A stretch of DNA of 64,000 bases from Flavobacterium salilacus subsp. salilacus (GTDB lineage Bacteria > Bacteroidota > Bacteroidia > Flavobacteriales > Flavobacteriaceae): assembly GCF_004634195.1 (NCBI RefSeq), contig NZ_SKBP01000001.1, positions 1-64,000 of the forward strand, in the 5' to 3' direction. The position numbers were made by a program, and so were the translations under genes. The notes beneath the pieces were generated by a model. It searched no databases and was not told the origin of the DNA. It worked only from the letters and a program-made list of their open reading frames with translations. This document shows positions 8,458 through 17,159 of this stretch, piece by piece; positions within the stretch are counted from its first letter, which is position 1; every line of letters starts with the position of its first letter.

Positions 8458-9012
8458 ATAGCTATAAGAAACAACAGAGGTTTTCAACCTCGAGTAGAAA
8501 AGAAAGACGCACACAGGACTAATAATGCCATTCGTGTACCTGAAGTGAGGCTTGTGGGAGAAAATATAGAAACCGGAGTGTATAAAACATCGGTTGCCCT
8601 GCAAATGGCCGAACAACAGGAGCTTGACTTAGTAGAAATATCCCCTAATGCCGAGCCACCCGTATGTAAAATAATGGATTATAAGAAGTTTCTTTACGAA
8701 CAAAAGAAACGCGAGAAGATGCTGAAGGCGAAATCTACCCAGATTACGGTAAAAGAAATACGTTTCGGGCCGCAAACGGATGAGCACGATTATGAATTTA
8801 AGAAAAAGAATGCTGAAAAGTTCCTTAAAGAAGGTTCTAAATTAAAAGCATTTGTATTTTTCAAAGGGCGTTCCATCATCTATAAAGAGCAAGGGCAAAT
8901 ATTACTCCTTAGGTTGGCACAAGACCTTGAGGAATATGGCAAGGTAGAATCGATGCCGGTACTTGAAGGTAAAAGGATGATTATGTTTATCGCTCCTAAG
9001 AAGAAGAAATAA
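8458..9012 (+). CDS. infC: Translation initiation factor IF-3 with AUA start
   Basis: IF-3 binds the 30S subunit, keeps subunits apart and checks start codons. Family similarity clearly begins with [19 protein letters not shown], encoded from 8461. The codon before it is ATA (8458-8460), and an in-frame stop lies at 8443-8445, so no ATG, GTG or TTG is available until GTG at 8545, which would remove 29 conserved residues. I therefore place the start at ATA, giving 184 aa, the usual length. Rare start codons in infC (AUU in E. coli) allow IF-3 to repress its own synthesis, and AUA could do the same here. It sits between thrS and rpmI. The C-terminal domain includes KEIRFGP and FFKGRSI-type motifs. 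Confidence 0.93.
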   Translation: MAIRNNRGFQPRVEKKDAHRTNNAIRVPEVRLVGENIETGVYKTSVALQMAEQQELDLVEISPNAEPPVCKIMDYKKFLYEQKKREKMLKAKSTQITVKEIRFGPQTDEHDYEFKKKNAEKFLKEGSKLKAFVFFKGRSIIYKEQGQILLLRLAQDLEEYGKVESMPVLEGKRMIMFIAPKKKK

Positions 9013-9038
9013 ACAAAGACTGTCTTAAAGAAAGTTAT

Positions 9039-9079
9039 AAGTCATAATGTCTAAAGTCCTGAACAGGGCTTTATGACTT
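9039..9079 (+). promoter_or_regulatory. Hairpin in the infC-rpmI spacer, possible L20 control site
   Basis: A 9-bp outer stem (AAGTCATAA at 9039-9047 with TTATGACTT at 9071-9079) encloses an inner stem AGTCCT/AGGGCT (9055-9060 with 9065-9070) and a 7-nt one-sided bulge. There is no T run, so it is not an obvious terminator. In other bacteria L20 represses rpmI-rplT by binding an mRNA structure in this region. A role here is inference. Confidence 0.4.
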
Positions 9080-9144
9080 TAAAAAACTTAAAACTTTATG
9101 ACTAAACAAAAAGTAAGTAAGAATAAATTAAATACAGGAAGAAA

Positions 9145-9342
9145 ATGCCTAAAATGAAAACTAAATCCAGTGCCAAGAAACGCTTTAAAGTTACAGGCTC
9201 CGGAAAAATCAAAAGAAAGCACGCTTATAAAAGTCACATCCTGACTAAGAAAAGTAAAAAGCGTAAGCTTGCACTTACTCACTCAACGCTGGTACACAAA
9301 ACAGATGAGAAGAGTATCAAACAGCAATTACTTATAAAGTAA
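9145..9342 (+). CDS. rpmI: 50S ribosomal protein L35 (bL35)
   Basis: The 65-aa, very basic protein starts [20 protein letters not shown], the standard bL35 opening, and keeps the [11 protein letters not shown] and KKSKKRKL segments. It is a structural component of the large ribosomal subunit. Length and position between infC and rplT are as in most bacteria. Confidence 0.98.
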   Translation: MPKMKTKSSAKKRFKVTGSGKIKRKHAYKSHILTKKSKKRKLALTHSTLVHKTDEKSIKQQLLIK

Positions 9343-9437
9343 TATCCTGTTTCGGTTAACTAAATTAATAACCCTGGAGTATGGCCTATTAAGTTTCTGT
9401 AAACAACAGAACGCCTGCTACAAAAACAAAGAAAATT

Positions 9438-9782
9438 ATGCCAAGATCAGTAAATTCAGTAGCATCAAGAGCTCGTAGAAAAAGAGTATTGAAGCAAGCC
9501 AAAGGATACTTTGGAAGACGTAAAAACGTTTGGACAGTAGCCAAAAATGCGGTAGAAAAAGCAATGGTTTATGCTTACCGCGACAGAAAACAAAAAAAGA
9601 GAAACTTCCGCGCTTTATGGATTATGCGTATTAATGCAGGTGCAAGGCTTCACGGTATGAGTTACTCTCAATTTATGGGTAAAGTAAAAGCATCAGGTAT
9701 CGAATTGAACCGTAAAGTTCTTGCCGACCTTGCCATGAACCACCCTGAAGTGTTTACTGCAATAGTAAACCAGGTTAAATAA
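9438..9782 (+). CDS. rplT: 50S ribosomal protein L20 (bL20)
   Basis: The 114-aa basic protein has the bL20 pattern [22 protein letters not shown] and [18 protein letters not shown]. It binds 23S rRNA early in large-subunit assembly and, in studied bacteria, represses its own operon. It is the last gene of the operon and is followed by a strong terminator. The 95-nt gap to rpmI shows no ORF. Confidence 0.98.
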   Translation: MPRSVNSVASRARRKRVLKQAKGYFGRRKNVWTVAKNAVEKAMVYAYRDRKQKKRNFRALWIMRINAGARLHGMSYSQFMGKVKASGIELNRKVLADLAMNHPEVFTAIVNQVK

Positions 9783-9823
9783 AAAACGTTTTATAACAAC
9801 AATATATTTATTTCTTACTTATA

Positions 9824-9856
9824 AATAAACCCGCTCAATGAGCGGGTTTATTGTTT
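9824..9856 (+). terminator. Strong terminator of the thrS-rplT operon
   Basis: A perfect 12-bp stem (AATAAACCCGCT at 9824-9835 with AGCGGGTTTATT at 9841-9852) with a 5-nt loop precedes a T-rich tail. Confidence 0.9.
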
Positions 9857-9900
9857 TTAATATAAAGTATTTTTTATAATTACTATTTCTCTCCTTAATT

Positions 9901-10413
9901 TTATGAAGGATAAAACCGTTCTACAACATCTTTTCCCTTCGTTATATCTTTTCCGTAAAAATCAATATACTCTACTTTAGTTCCTGTTTTATTGGCAAAC
10001 AAAAACATTTTTTTCAGGATAATGTTTTTACCGTTTACGTTTACTGTTACATACGGTTCGCCATTTTTACCTATCTCTAACCGTAATTTTTTTTCCGGAT
10101 AGGCTGCTAATGTAAACGTACATAATTTTTCAGCAGTTGTATCAAGCTCTACACCATAAGCCATTGTTCGTTGTATGACGGTTAAATCATCTTTAATACC
10201 TCCTTTGGTATAAACAATGCGATATACTACAACAGGTTCTTCATCATCTAACTTTCCGTTTTTAATCCCCGCATCATATACATAAGTATTATGGTTATTA
10301 CTATGCTGTATATAAAAAAGCCTTTTGGAATCTACAGGTGGCACCGGATATCCATTTTGAGCTTTTGCGAACTGGGCAATAAAGCAAAGTAATAGTATTA
10401 ATACTTTTTTCAT
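9901..10413 (-). CDS. Small secreted protein of unknown function
   Basis: The best start is the ATG at 10413, which opens a clean signal peptide (MKKVLILLLCFIAQFAKAQ, cleavage after AQ). An upstream in-frame ATG at 10452 would add 13 residues without the signal-peptide pattern. The mature ~150 residues are rich in beta-prone segments and contain no motif I know. The product is probably periplasmic or outer-membrane associated. It is divergent from the 10503 gene, about 90 nt away. Function unknown. Confidence 0.7.
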   Translation of the reverse strand: MKKVLILLLCFIAQFAKAQNGYPVPPVDSKRLFYIQHSNNHNTYVYDAGIKNGKLDDEEPVVVYRIVYTKGGIKDDLTVIQRTMAYGVELDTTAEKLCTFTLAAYPEKKLRLEIGKNGEPYVTVNVNGKNIILKKMFLFANKTGTKVEYIDFYGKDITKGKDVVERFYPS

Positions 10414-10502
10414 CGATAATGATTTTACCAAATATATAAAATTAACGCTCATATATTGTTGATTTTAAGTATTTTTAGCAATTAAAACTTAAAATTCATA
10501 GT

Positions 10503-10823
10503 ATGAAAACCGATCGTTATACCAAAATTGTTCTTACCGTTATTGCTGCTTGCTTAGTAATTAACATTCTGGAAAAAATTGATATTATACCTAAAGCCTA
10601 TGCCAATAGCTCTGATAATTTCATAGCTCCGATAAATAGTAACTATGCAGTAGTACCTGTTAATGAAGACGGGAGTATTAATGTAACAGTAAAATCTGCT
10701 GCTCCAATGGACGTAAACTTAGTTAAGATAAGCACTAACGATGACCTTGATGTAAATGTGAATGTAGAGAAAATAGGCGGGCGTTATGTATATGGAGAAA
10801 TACCTGTAACGGTTAAACAATAA
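10503..10823 (+). CDS. Single-pass membrane-anchored small protein
   Basis: The 106-aa product has one N-terminal hydrophobic helix (about residues 8-24) and a short exported domain ending in valine-rich strands. No Cys lipobox is visible, so it may be a signal anchor. It resembles small anchored proteins of unknown role. Its 3' end overlaps the convergent gene at 10813 by 11 nt. I cannot assign a function. Confidence 0.6.
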   Translation: MKTDRYTKIVLTVIAACLVINILEKIDIIPKAYANSSDNFIAPINSNYAVVPVNEDGSINVTVKSAAPMDVNLVKISTNDDLDVNVNVEKIGGRYVYGEIPVTVKQ

Positions 10824-11073
10824 ACAAAACAGCTATATAGGTAACAATAGCGAAAGCAACTATAGTCAGGTAAAAAATATATAAAAATTTAAATCTGATT
10901 ATTCTGTTTCTTACCATCGGTAGTATCTCCTCTCCGGAAAGGACGCTATTAATCTCTTTAAGGTTTGGTCTCTTTGAAACAAAAATAACACGCTTATGAT
11001 TTAAATTACCATAGACTGTAAAGATAAATATTGTATTAGGCAGTAGTATAAGTATTAGGCTTAACAGCAGCAT
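10813..11073 (-). CDS. Small two-helix membrane protein
   Basis: The 86-aa product has a hydrophobic helix at each end (about 1-22 and 63-85) joined by a basic, hydrophilic loop of about 35 residues. It starts 4 nt after the stop of the 11078-12340 gene, which suggests the two are cotranscribed leftward. No family is recognised. Confidence 0.55.
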   Translation of the reverse strand: MLLLSLILILLPNTIFIFTVYGNLNHKRVIFVSKRPNLKEINSVLSGEEILPMVRNRIIRFKFLYIFYLTIVAFAIVTYIAVLFIV

Positions 11074-11077
11074 AAAA

Positions 11078-12340
11078 TCAGGTTTTCAATTTCTTTTTCC
11101 TTGCAGCAGGGAAAAGTACATTATTAAGTATTAGCCTGTATCCGGGCGAGTTAGGGTGCAAGTCCAGCACCGTTGGAGCATCCCCCACCCTGTGTTGATA
11201 ATCCTCAGGATCATGACCGCCATAAAAAGTAAACATACCCTTACCCTTAGTACCGTGTATGTAGCGGGCTTCATTATTCTGCTTATTCTCTCCCATTACT
11301 AATACATTCGATTTTACTTTATCACCTCTAAAAGCCGTAGTCTGCCCCATAAAGCCTTTTACCAACTGGGTATGGTTTTGACAAAGCATTGACGGTATAG
11401 GATCCCACTTGGCAGAATATTCCATTAAAGTAAAATAATCATTATCGGGTAATATCCGCCTGTCGTTTGTTGTGTCAATATCCGAAAACTCATATGCCAT
11501 AGGATTACGCTCCAGTATAAAATCTTTAAAAGCAAAAGAGTTATTATAGTCTATTTTCGACTGATAGTTGGCATCACTGGCATCATCGTCAAACATCGGC
11601 TCACAAATATCTACTCCTTCGGCAGAGAGTGCAATATCAAAACTATCAGTAGCCGAACACATGGCAAACATAAAACCTCCGCCTATAACATAATCGCGTA
11701 TTTTATCGGCAACAGCCATTTTTTCTTCCGACACCTTACTATACCCCAGTTTTGCAGCAAGTTCTTCCGCCTCCCTTTTCTGTTCCATATACCACGGTGC
11801 ATTGCGGTATGCCCCGAAAAATTTACCATACTGCCCCGTAAAATCTTCATGGTGCAGGTGCAACCAGTCATATAGCAATAATGCATCACTTAATACCTCT
11901 TCATCATATATGGTAGTAAACGGAATTTCGGCATAGGTAAGTACCAGTGTAACCGCATCATCCCAAGGTTGTTTGCCCGGTGGTGAATAGACTGCTATTT
12001 TAGGAGCTTTTTCCAGTATTACCGTTTCCATATTTTGCGACGGGCTGCTTATTTCATCCAATATACCATTGGCTTCAGCATCGCTCAATATTTCAAAACT
12101 AACCCCGCGTATTTGGCATTCACGTCTTATCTCTTCAGTGTCGGGCAATAAAAAAGAACCTCCTCTGTAATTGAGCAGCCAGCTTGCCTTGTAGTTTTTA
12201 TCGAGTGTCCAATAGGTAATACCGTAGGCTTTCAGGTGGTTTACCTGAGAGGTTTCATCCATAGGCAACAATATCATCGATGCTTTTGCGCCTATGGTCA
12301 TTACCGTCAGGAAAAACATTATAATAATATTCTTCTTCAT
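11078..12340 (-). CDS. Conserved secreted protein often labelled asparagine synthetase B
   Basis: The 420-aa product has a signal peptide (MKKNIIIMFFLTVMTIGAKA) and a mature part beginning SMILLPMDE. Proteins of this type in Flavobacteriia are often named asparagine synthetase B, but I see neither an N-terminal catalytic Cys of a glutaminase domain nor a PP-loop SGGxDS. Segments such as IAVYSPPGKQPWDDAV and GGGFMFAMCSATDSFD suggest a class I glutamine amidotransferase-like or gasdermin-unrelated alpha/beta fold with a Cys near residue 229, which is an inference. It is exported, so a cytoplasmic synthetase role is unlikely. The small membrane protein gene follows after 4 nt. Confidence 0.65.
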   Translation of the reverse strand: MKKNIIIMFFLTVMTIGAKASMILLPMDETSQVNHLKAYGITYWTLDKNYKASWLLNYRGGSFLLPDTEEIRRECQIRGVSFEILSDAEANGILDEISSPSQNMETVILEKAPKIAVYSPPGKQPWDDAVTLVLTYAEIPFTTIYDEEVLSDALLLYDWLHLHHEDFTGQYGKFFGAYRNAPWYMEQKREAEELAAKLGYSKVSEEKMAVADKIRDYVIGGGFMFAMCSATDSFDIALSAEGVDICEPMFDDDASDANYQSKIDYNNSFAFKDFILERNPMAYEFSDIDTTNDRRILPDNDYFTLMEYSAKWDPIPSMLCQNHTQLVKGFMGQTTAFRGDKVKSNVLVMGENKQNNEARYIHGTKGKGMFTFYGGHDPEDYQHRVGDAPTVLDLHPNSPGYRLILNNVLFPAARKKKLKT

Positions 12341-12488
12341 TTTCAGCAGATTTATTTCAAAGATAGGAAAATGATTTGTCTTTATTATTAACTCCGTCAG
12401 TGCTCGTTTTATTTTAGTTTACATTAAAAATACATAGATGATTACAAAAACACCTGTTTTTGAGAATTATTTAATAAAAAACTAAACT

Positions 12489-12526
12489 AAAACGTTTTCG
12501 TTAACCTAAAAAAGCACATACATTTG
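12489..12526 (+). promoter_or_regulatory. ppsA promoter with LacI-type palindrome
   Basis: TACATTTG at 12519-12526 is a perfect -7 box. About where the -33 element should lie is AAAACGTTTT (12489-12498), a perfect 10-bp palindrome with central CG, the form of LacI/GalR-family operators. Binding there would block the promoter. The rest of the 12341-12592 gap is AT-rich and shows nothing else. Confidence 0.45.
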
Positions 12527-12592
12527 CGCATTATTTAACAAAGAGGATTTATTAAATAGATTTTAATAACTTACTAACACTCACAACACACT

Positions 12593-15040
12593 ATGGAATT
12601 TACACTGCTATTAAAAAATGTAGGCATTAACGACATTCATCGCGTTGGAGGCAAAAATGCCTCATTAGGAGAAATGCTGCAAAACCTTACAAGCCTTGGG
12701 GTTAATATACCCGACGGATTTGTAGTTACTGTAGCGGCATACAGGGCATTTATTGATTATAATGCGCTCGACAAAACCATTAACGAAACCGTTGATAGTA
12801 TTGATTATGAAAATATAGAGTCGCTGCGAAGGGGCGGTATGCACATCAGGCAGGCTTTCCTGAATGGTAAGTTTCCTGAAACCATGAGTTTTGAAATTAC
12901 AGCTCAATATGAAAAACTTTCGCAACAGTACGGACAGGAAATGACAGATGTTGCCGTGCGCAGCTCGGCTACTGCCGAAGACCTGCCGGATGCGTCTTTT
13001 GCAGGACAGCAGGAAACCTATCTGAATGTTCGCGGACCGCAAATGCTTATGGACAGTATCCGTAAATGTTTTGCCTCTTTATTTACCGACAGGGCGATAA
13101 GCTACAGGCATCGCTTCGGATACGACCTGTTAGATTTAGGACTATCAGTATGTGTACAAAAAATGGTACGTAGTGATTTAGGCACTTCGGGCGTTGCTTT
13201 CTCTATCGATACCGAAAGTGGTTTTAAAGATGCCGTAGTGATAAATGGTACTTACGGGCTTGGAGAAATGCTGGTACAGGGGGCAATATCGCCGGATGAG
13301 TTTATCGTATTCAAACCTTTATTGAAAGAAGGCTATGAAGCTGTAATCGAAAAGAAGCTGGGCAACAAAGATAAAATGATGATATATGGTGAAGGTGGTG
13401 ACGAAAGGGTTAAAATAATTCCTACGGAAGAAAAATTCCGTACACGCTTTTGCCTAAACCAAGAAAATGTTATAAAACTTGCCAAATGGGTTGTTATTAT
13501 TGAAGATTACTATACTAAAATAAGAGACAAATGGACTCCTATGGATGTAGAATGGGCAATAGACGGGTTAACTAAAGAACTGTTTATAGTACAGGCAAGA
13601 CCGGAAACCATACACTCGCAAAAAGAGCAGATTACTACCATTACCGAGTATATAATGGAAGATGAAACACGCCATGATAAAATAATTACCGAAGGTATAG
13701 CTGTAGGTGACAAAATAGGCAGCGGTAAAGCCAACATCATATTCTCTATGGATAAAAGGGTTACCGAAGGGCATGAGTTTACTCCGGGTTCTGTATTGGT
13801 AACCGAAATGACCGATCCTGACTGGGAGCCTATTATGAAAATGGCTTCGGCTATTATTACCAATAAAGGCGGGCGCACCTGCCACGCCGCTATTATAGCC
13901 CGCGAAATGGGTATTCCTGCCATTGTGGGTTGTGGTAATGCTACCGAAATAATAAAAGAAGGGATGATGATAACAGCATCATGTGCCGAAGGTGATAAAG
14001 GTTACATTTATGAAGGGGAAATAAAGTATGTTGAAAAAGAACATGACCTTAGTCTTTTACCTAAAGTAAAAACTGATATTATGCTGAATGTAGCCTCTCC
14101 CGGTAAAGCATTCCAATTTTCTCACCTGCCTAACAAAGGTGTAGGATTAGCACGCGAGGAATTTATTATAAACAACTATATAGAAGTACACCCGCTGGCA
14201 TTGATGAACCACCGAAGCCTTAATGATGCAGCACTAACAGCTGAAATAGAAAAGAAAATTACAGGATATCCTGACGAAGAAACCTTTTTTATAGACAAGC
14301 TTGCTGATGGTGTTGCCAAGATTGCCGCTTCGTTTTACCCTCACAAAACCATAGTACGTTTCTCTGACTTTAAAACTAATGAATATTACAACCTGCTGGG
14401 TGGTAAATATTATGAGCCTAATGAAGAAAACCCAATGATAGGATGGCGTGGTGCTTCGCGCTATTACTCTGAGGCGTATAAAGAAGCTTTTGGGCTGGAA
14501 TGCCGAGCTATTAAAAAAGTGCGTGAGGAAATGGGGCTTAAAAATGTTACGGTTATGATTCCTTTCTGTCGTACGGTAGAAGAGTTAATCCGGGTGACGG
14601 AAGTAATGAAAGAGTATGGTTTAGTACGTGGTGAGCAGGAACTTGAACTATTCCTGATGGCAGAAATACCGTCGAACATACTTATGGCTGCCGAGTTTGC
14701 AGAACACATTGACGGGTTCTCTATAGGAAGTAACGACCTTACGCAACTTACATTAGGGCTGGACAGGGATTCATCATTAGTGGCACACCTGTATGATGAG
14801 CGTAACCCTGCTGTAAAACGAATGCTGGAAATGCTTATTACTTCGGCTAAAAAAGCAGGTGTAAAAGTGGGCATTTGCGGACAAGGACCATCAGATTTCC
14901 CTGATTTTGCGCAATTCCTGGTAAGTTTGGGTATCGACAGTATATCGGTAACGCCCGACTCTGTTATAAAAACAGTAAACGCCATTGCAGAAGCTGAACA
15001 GCTAATTGCTGACAGAGAAGCTGCAATGCAGCTCAATTAA
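12593..15040 (+). CDS. ppsA: Phosphoenolpyruvate synthase
   Basis: The enzyme converts pyruvate, ATP and water to PEP, AMP and phosphate, the entry step of gluconeogenesis. The N-terminal nucleotide-binding domain has GGKNASLGEML and AVRSSATAEDLPDASFAGQQ. The mobile phosphohistidine domain has GGRTCHAAIIAREMG with the catalytic His near residue 431. The C-terminal PEP-binding barrel has SIGSNDLTQLTLGLDRDS and GICGQGPSD with the active-site Cys. The 815-aa length is typical. It is transcribed alone, between a promoter with a LacI-type palindrome and a strong terminator. Confidence 0.97.
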   Translation: MEFTLLLKNVGINDIHRVGGKNASLGEMLQNLTSLGVNIPDGFVVTVAAYRAFIDYNALDKTINETVDSIDYENIESLRRGGMHIRQAFLNGKFPETMSFEITAQYEKLSQQYGQEMTDVAVRSSATAEDLPDASFAGQQETYLNVRGPQMLMDSIRKCFASLFTDRAISYRHRFGYDLLDLGLSVCVQKMVRSDLGTSGVAFSIDTESGFKDAVVINGTYGLGEMLVQGAISPDEFIVFKPLLKEGYEAVIEKKLGNKDKMMIYGEGGDERVKIIPTEEKFRTRFCLNQENVIKLAKWVVIIEDYYTKIRDKWTPMDVEWAIDGLTKELFIVQARPETIHSQKEQITTITEYIMEDETRHDKIITEGIAVGDKIGSGKANIIFSMDKRVTEGHEFTPGSVLVTEMTDPDWEPIMKMASAIITNKGGRTCHAAIIAREMGIPAIVGCGNATEIIKEGMMITASCAEGDKGYIYEGEIKYVEKEHDLSLLPKVKTDIMLNVASPGKAFQFSHLPNKGVGLAREEFIINNYIEVHPLALMNHRSLNDAALTAEIEKKITGYPDEETFFIDKLADGVAKIAASFYPHKTIVRFSDFKTNEYYNLLGGKYYEPNEENPMIGWRGASRYYSEAYKEAFGLECRAIKKVREEMGLKNVTVMIPFCRTVEELIRVTEVMKEYGLVRGEQELELFLMAEIPSNILMAAEFAEHIDGFSIGSNDLTQLTLGLDRDSSLVAHLYDERNPAVKRMLEMLITSAKKAGVKVGICGQGPSDFPDFAQFLVSLGIDSISVTPDSVIKTVNAIAEAEQLIADREAAMQLN

Positions 15041-15062
15041 TATTTTTTAGTTAAGTAAATAA

Positions 15063-15097
15063 AAAAAGCGTATCGGTGTTATACCGATACGCTTTTT
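15063..15097. terminator. Bidirectional terminator after ppsA
   Basis: A 15-bp perfect stem (AAAAAGCGTATCGGT with ACCGATACGCTTTTT) and a 5-nt loop lie between ppsA and the leftward 15121-15315 gene and have A/T runs on both sides. Confidence 0.9.
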
Positions 15098-15120
15098 ACT
15101 TTATATTTTCTCTATGTTTA

Positions 15121-15315
15121 TTAATCCTCAAATTCACTAACTGAATATAACTTCATATCCTTAGATTCAATTAACTTCAGGGTTTCGTCAAGTTCTGCTT
15201 TTGCTGTTAAATATTCCTCCGATACAATTTGCACATCTTTAGGATTGAACTGCTGTAACAACGCTATTACACGGTCATAAACACCGGGATTTATTTTTAA
15301 ATGAATCGTTTCCAT
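15121..15315 (-). CDS. Small antitoxin-like protein
   Basis: The 64-aa product (METIHLKINPGVYDRVIALLQQF...) has an N-terminal beta strand with the spacing of ribbon-helix-helix proteins and an acidic, helical C-terminus. This resembles Bacteroidota type II antitoxins, but no toxin gene is present beside it: a terminator follows and only a 28-codon ORF lies upstream. It may be an orphan antitoxin or a small regulator. The assignment is tentative. Confidence 0.5.
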   Translation of the reverse strand: METIHLKINPGVYDRVIALLQQFNPKDVQIVSEEYLTAKAELDETLKLIESKDMKLYSVSEFED

Positions 15316-15345
15316 AGCCCATACATTTTATGTAAAGATACAAAT

Positions 15346-15432
15346 TTATTGAGCAACAAGTAACTCAGCTTCAAAAACTGCCATTTCGCGTATCTCTTCT
15401 GTTATTATCTGTATATCATTGTTGTCATTCAT
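15346..15432 (-). pseudogene. 28-codon ORF resembling the C-terminal half of the antitoxin-like gene
   Basis: A short ORF from ATG 15432 to TAA 15346 contains DIQIITEEI, close to DVQIVSEEY in the neighbouring 64-aa protein, followed by a similar alternation of E and A residues. It looks like a truncated paralogue or the remains of a duplication, although it could be an expressed micro-ORF. Confidence 0.35.
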
Positions 15433-15458
15433 AATCGTTCTCTTAAAATATTATTTTA

Positions 15459-17006
15459 TTAAAATGGTACATCATCATCATTACCACTGTTACTATTCAT
15501 GTTACTGCCAAAAGCATCATTTGCCGAAGGGAGGTTTTTAGTGATAAACGCAGTACTATTGTCGTTCATACTGGAGGGTAGCTCATCAAACGGCGAACCG
15601 AAATCGTCAAGATTATCAAATTTACCAAGATTCCCTATAAACTTAAGCCTTATGTTGTCCAAACCACCATTACGGTGTTTAGCCACAATAAATTCTGCCT
15701 GCCCCTGCGTAGGCGAACGTTCTTCATCATCCCACTCATCTATTTTATAGTACTCCGGACGGTAGATGAACGATACAATATCCGCATCCTGCTCTATCGC
15801 TCCTGATTCCCTCAAATCCGAAAGTAAAGGTCTTTTACTCGAACCACGTGTTTCTACCGCACGCGATAACTGCGACAGTGCAATAACCGGTACATTAAGC
15901 TCTTTTGCCAGGGCTTTCAGGTTTCGCGAAATAGTAGATATTTCCTGCTCTCTGTTACCGCCATTTTTACCGTTGCCACCCGCTGTCATCAACTGCAAGT
16001 AATCAACTACAATCAGTTTTATTCCGTATTGCGAGGAAAGCCTCCTTGCTTTTGCCCTTAGGTCGAATATTGATAGCGACGGTGTATCATCTATATAAAG
16101 CGGGGCTTTCTCCAAATCTTTCACTTTGATGCTCAATTGCTCCCACTCATGCTTTTCGAGTTTACCCGTTCTCAACTTCTCTGATGATAAACCTGTTTCG
16201 CTTGATATTAAACGGGTAATTAGCTGTACTGATGACATCTCCAACGAGAATAATGCCACAGGATGCCCAAAATCTATAGCAATATTACGCGCCATAGAGA
16301 GTACAAATGCCGTTTTACCCATACCCGGTCTTGCCGCTATAATAATCAGGTCGCTGGGTTGCCAACCGGATGTTAGTTTATCTAAATCGTTAAAACCTGT
16401 TGCAACACCGCTTAAACCTTCTTTACCGGCTATTTCTTCAATACGTTTTTTCGCTTGTATTACAAGGCTTTGCGCGGTTTCAGAGCTTCGTTTGATGTTA
16501 CCTTGTGTTACTTCATATAGTTTCGATTCGGCTTTATCTAATAAATCAAAAACATCGGTAGTTTCATCATACGATTCCTCAATGATTTCACTCGAAATTT
16601 TTATCAGACTGCGCTGTATAAATTTCTGTAATATAATTCTTGAGTGGAACTCAATATGTGCGGACGATGATATTTTTTGGGTAAGCTGTATCAGGTAAAA
16701 ATCACCTCCTGCCAATTCCAGTTTTGCACTCTTTTTAAGTTGTGCCGAAACTGTTAATAAGTCTATGGGCTGTGTATCGTTGAATAACTGAACAATAGCC
16801 TCATAAATATGCTTATGGGCATCTTTATAAAAAGCATCGGGCTGAAGAATATCGATAACCTCATCAACCCCCTTTTTGTCGATCATCATTGCTCCCAAAA
16901 CAGCTTCTTCCAAATCAAGAGCCTGCGGGGGCAATTTACCTTTCTCCAAATTGATAATTGTTGATTTGTCAACTCTTATCGGGTTCATACTTCTGATATT
17001 TTCCAT
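15459..17006 (-). CDS. dnaB: Replicative DNA helicase DnaB
   Basis: This hexameric 5'-3' helicase unwinds DNA at the fork and binds primase. The N-terminal DnaB domain (LPPQALDLEEAVLGAMMID, residues 25-43) is followed by a linker and the RecA-like C-terminal domain with Walker A ARPGMGKT (225-232), VVDYLQLM and LSDLRESGAIEQDAD. There is no intein. The C-terminal tail is Asn/Ser/Asp-rich. The length of 515 aa is normal. A 153-nt gap with the accA terminator separates it from accA on the same strand. Confidence 0.98.
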   Translation of the reverse strand: MENIRSMNPIRVDKSTIINLEKGKLPPQALDLEEAVLGAMMIDKKGVDEVIDILQPDAFYKDAHKHIYEAIVQLFNDTQPIDLLTVSAQLKKSAKLELAGGDFYLIQLTQKISSSAHIEFHSRIILQKFIQRSLIKISSEIIEESYDETTDVFDLLDKAESKLYEVTQGNIKRSSETAQSLVIQAKKRIEEIAGKEGLSGVATGFNDLDKLTSGWQPSDLIIIAARPGMGKTAFVLSMARNIAIDFGHPVALFSLEMSSVQLITRLISSETGLSSEKLRTGKLEKHEWEQLSIKVKDLEKAPLYIDDTPSLSIFDLRAKARRLSSQYGIKLIVVDYLQLMTAGGNGKNGGNREQEISTISRNLKALAKELNVPVIALSQLSRAVETRGSSKRPLLSDLRESGAIEQDADIVSFIYRPEYYKIDEWDDEERSPTQGQAEFIVAKHRNGGLDNIRLKFIGNLGKFDNLDDFGSPFDELPSSMNDNSTAFITKNLPSANDAFGSNMNSNSGNDDDVPF

Positions 17007-17110
17007 GCTGCTAAAGTAATTAAAATTGAAATGGGTAGTTTAAGAAATTGTTAAGGCAAATGTGTTGATAAGGTGTTCATAAATCATGCCTTAACTGTTG
17101 ATAAGTCAAA

Positions 17111-17138
17111 AAAAATCCGAAGCTGTAAGGCTTCGGAT
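17111..17138 (-). terminator. Terminator downstream of accA
   Basis: ATCCGAAGC (17115-17123) pairs with GCTTCGGAT (17130-17138) around a 6-nt loop, followed in the leftward direction by a T run. Confidence 0.85.
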
Positions 17139-17159
17139 GTATTTTCCCGAAATGGCTTA

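Noticed and set aside
8545..9012. GTG at 8545 as the infC start
   Set aside because: It would remove 29 residues that match the IF-3 N-terminal domain.
14464..15036. 190-codon ORF opposite the end of ppsA
   Set aside because: It is a shadow of the conserved PEP synthase frame.
16126..16698. 190-codon ORF opposite dnaB
   Set aside because: It is a shadow of the helicase gene; serine/leucine-rich nonsense composition.
15459..17006. Possible intein in dnaB
   Set aside because: The helicase is 515 aa with uninterrupted Walker A and B regions, so no intein is present.
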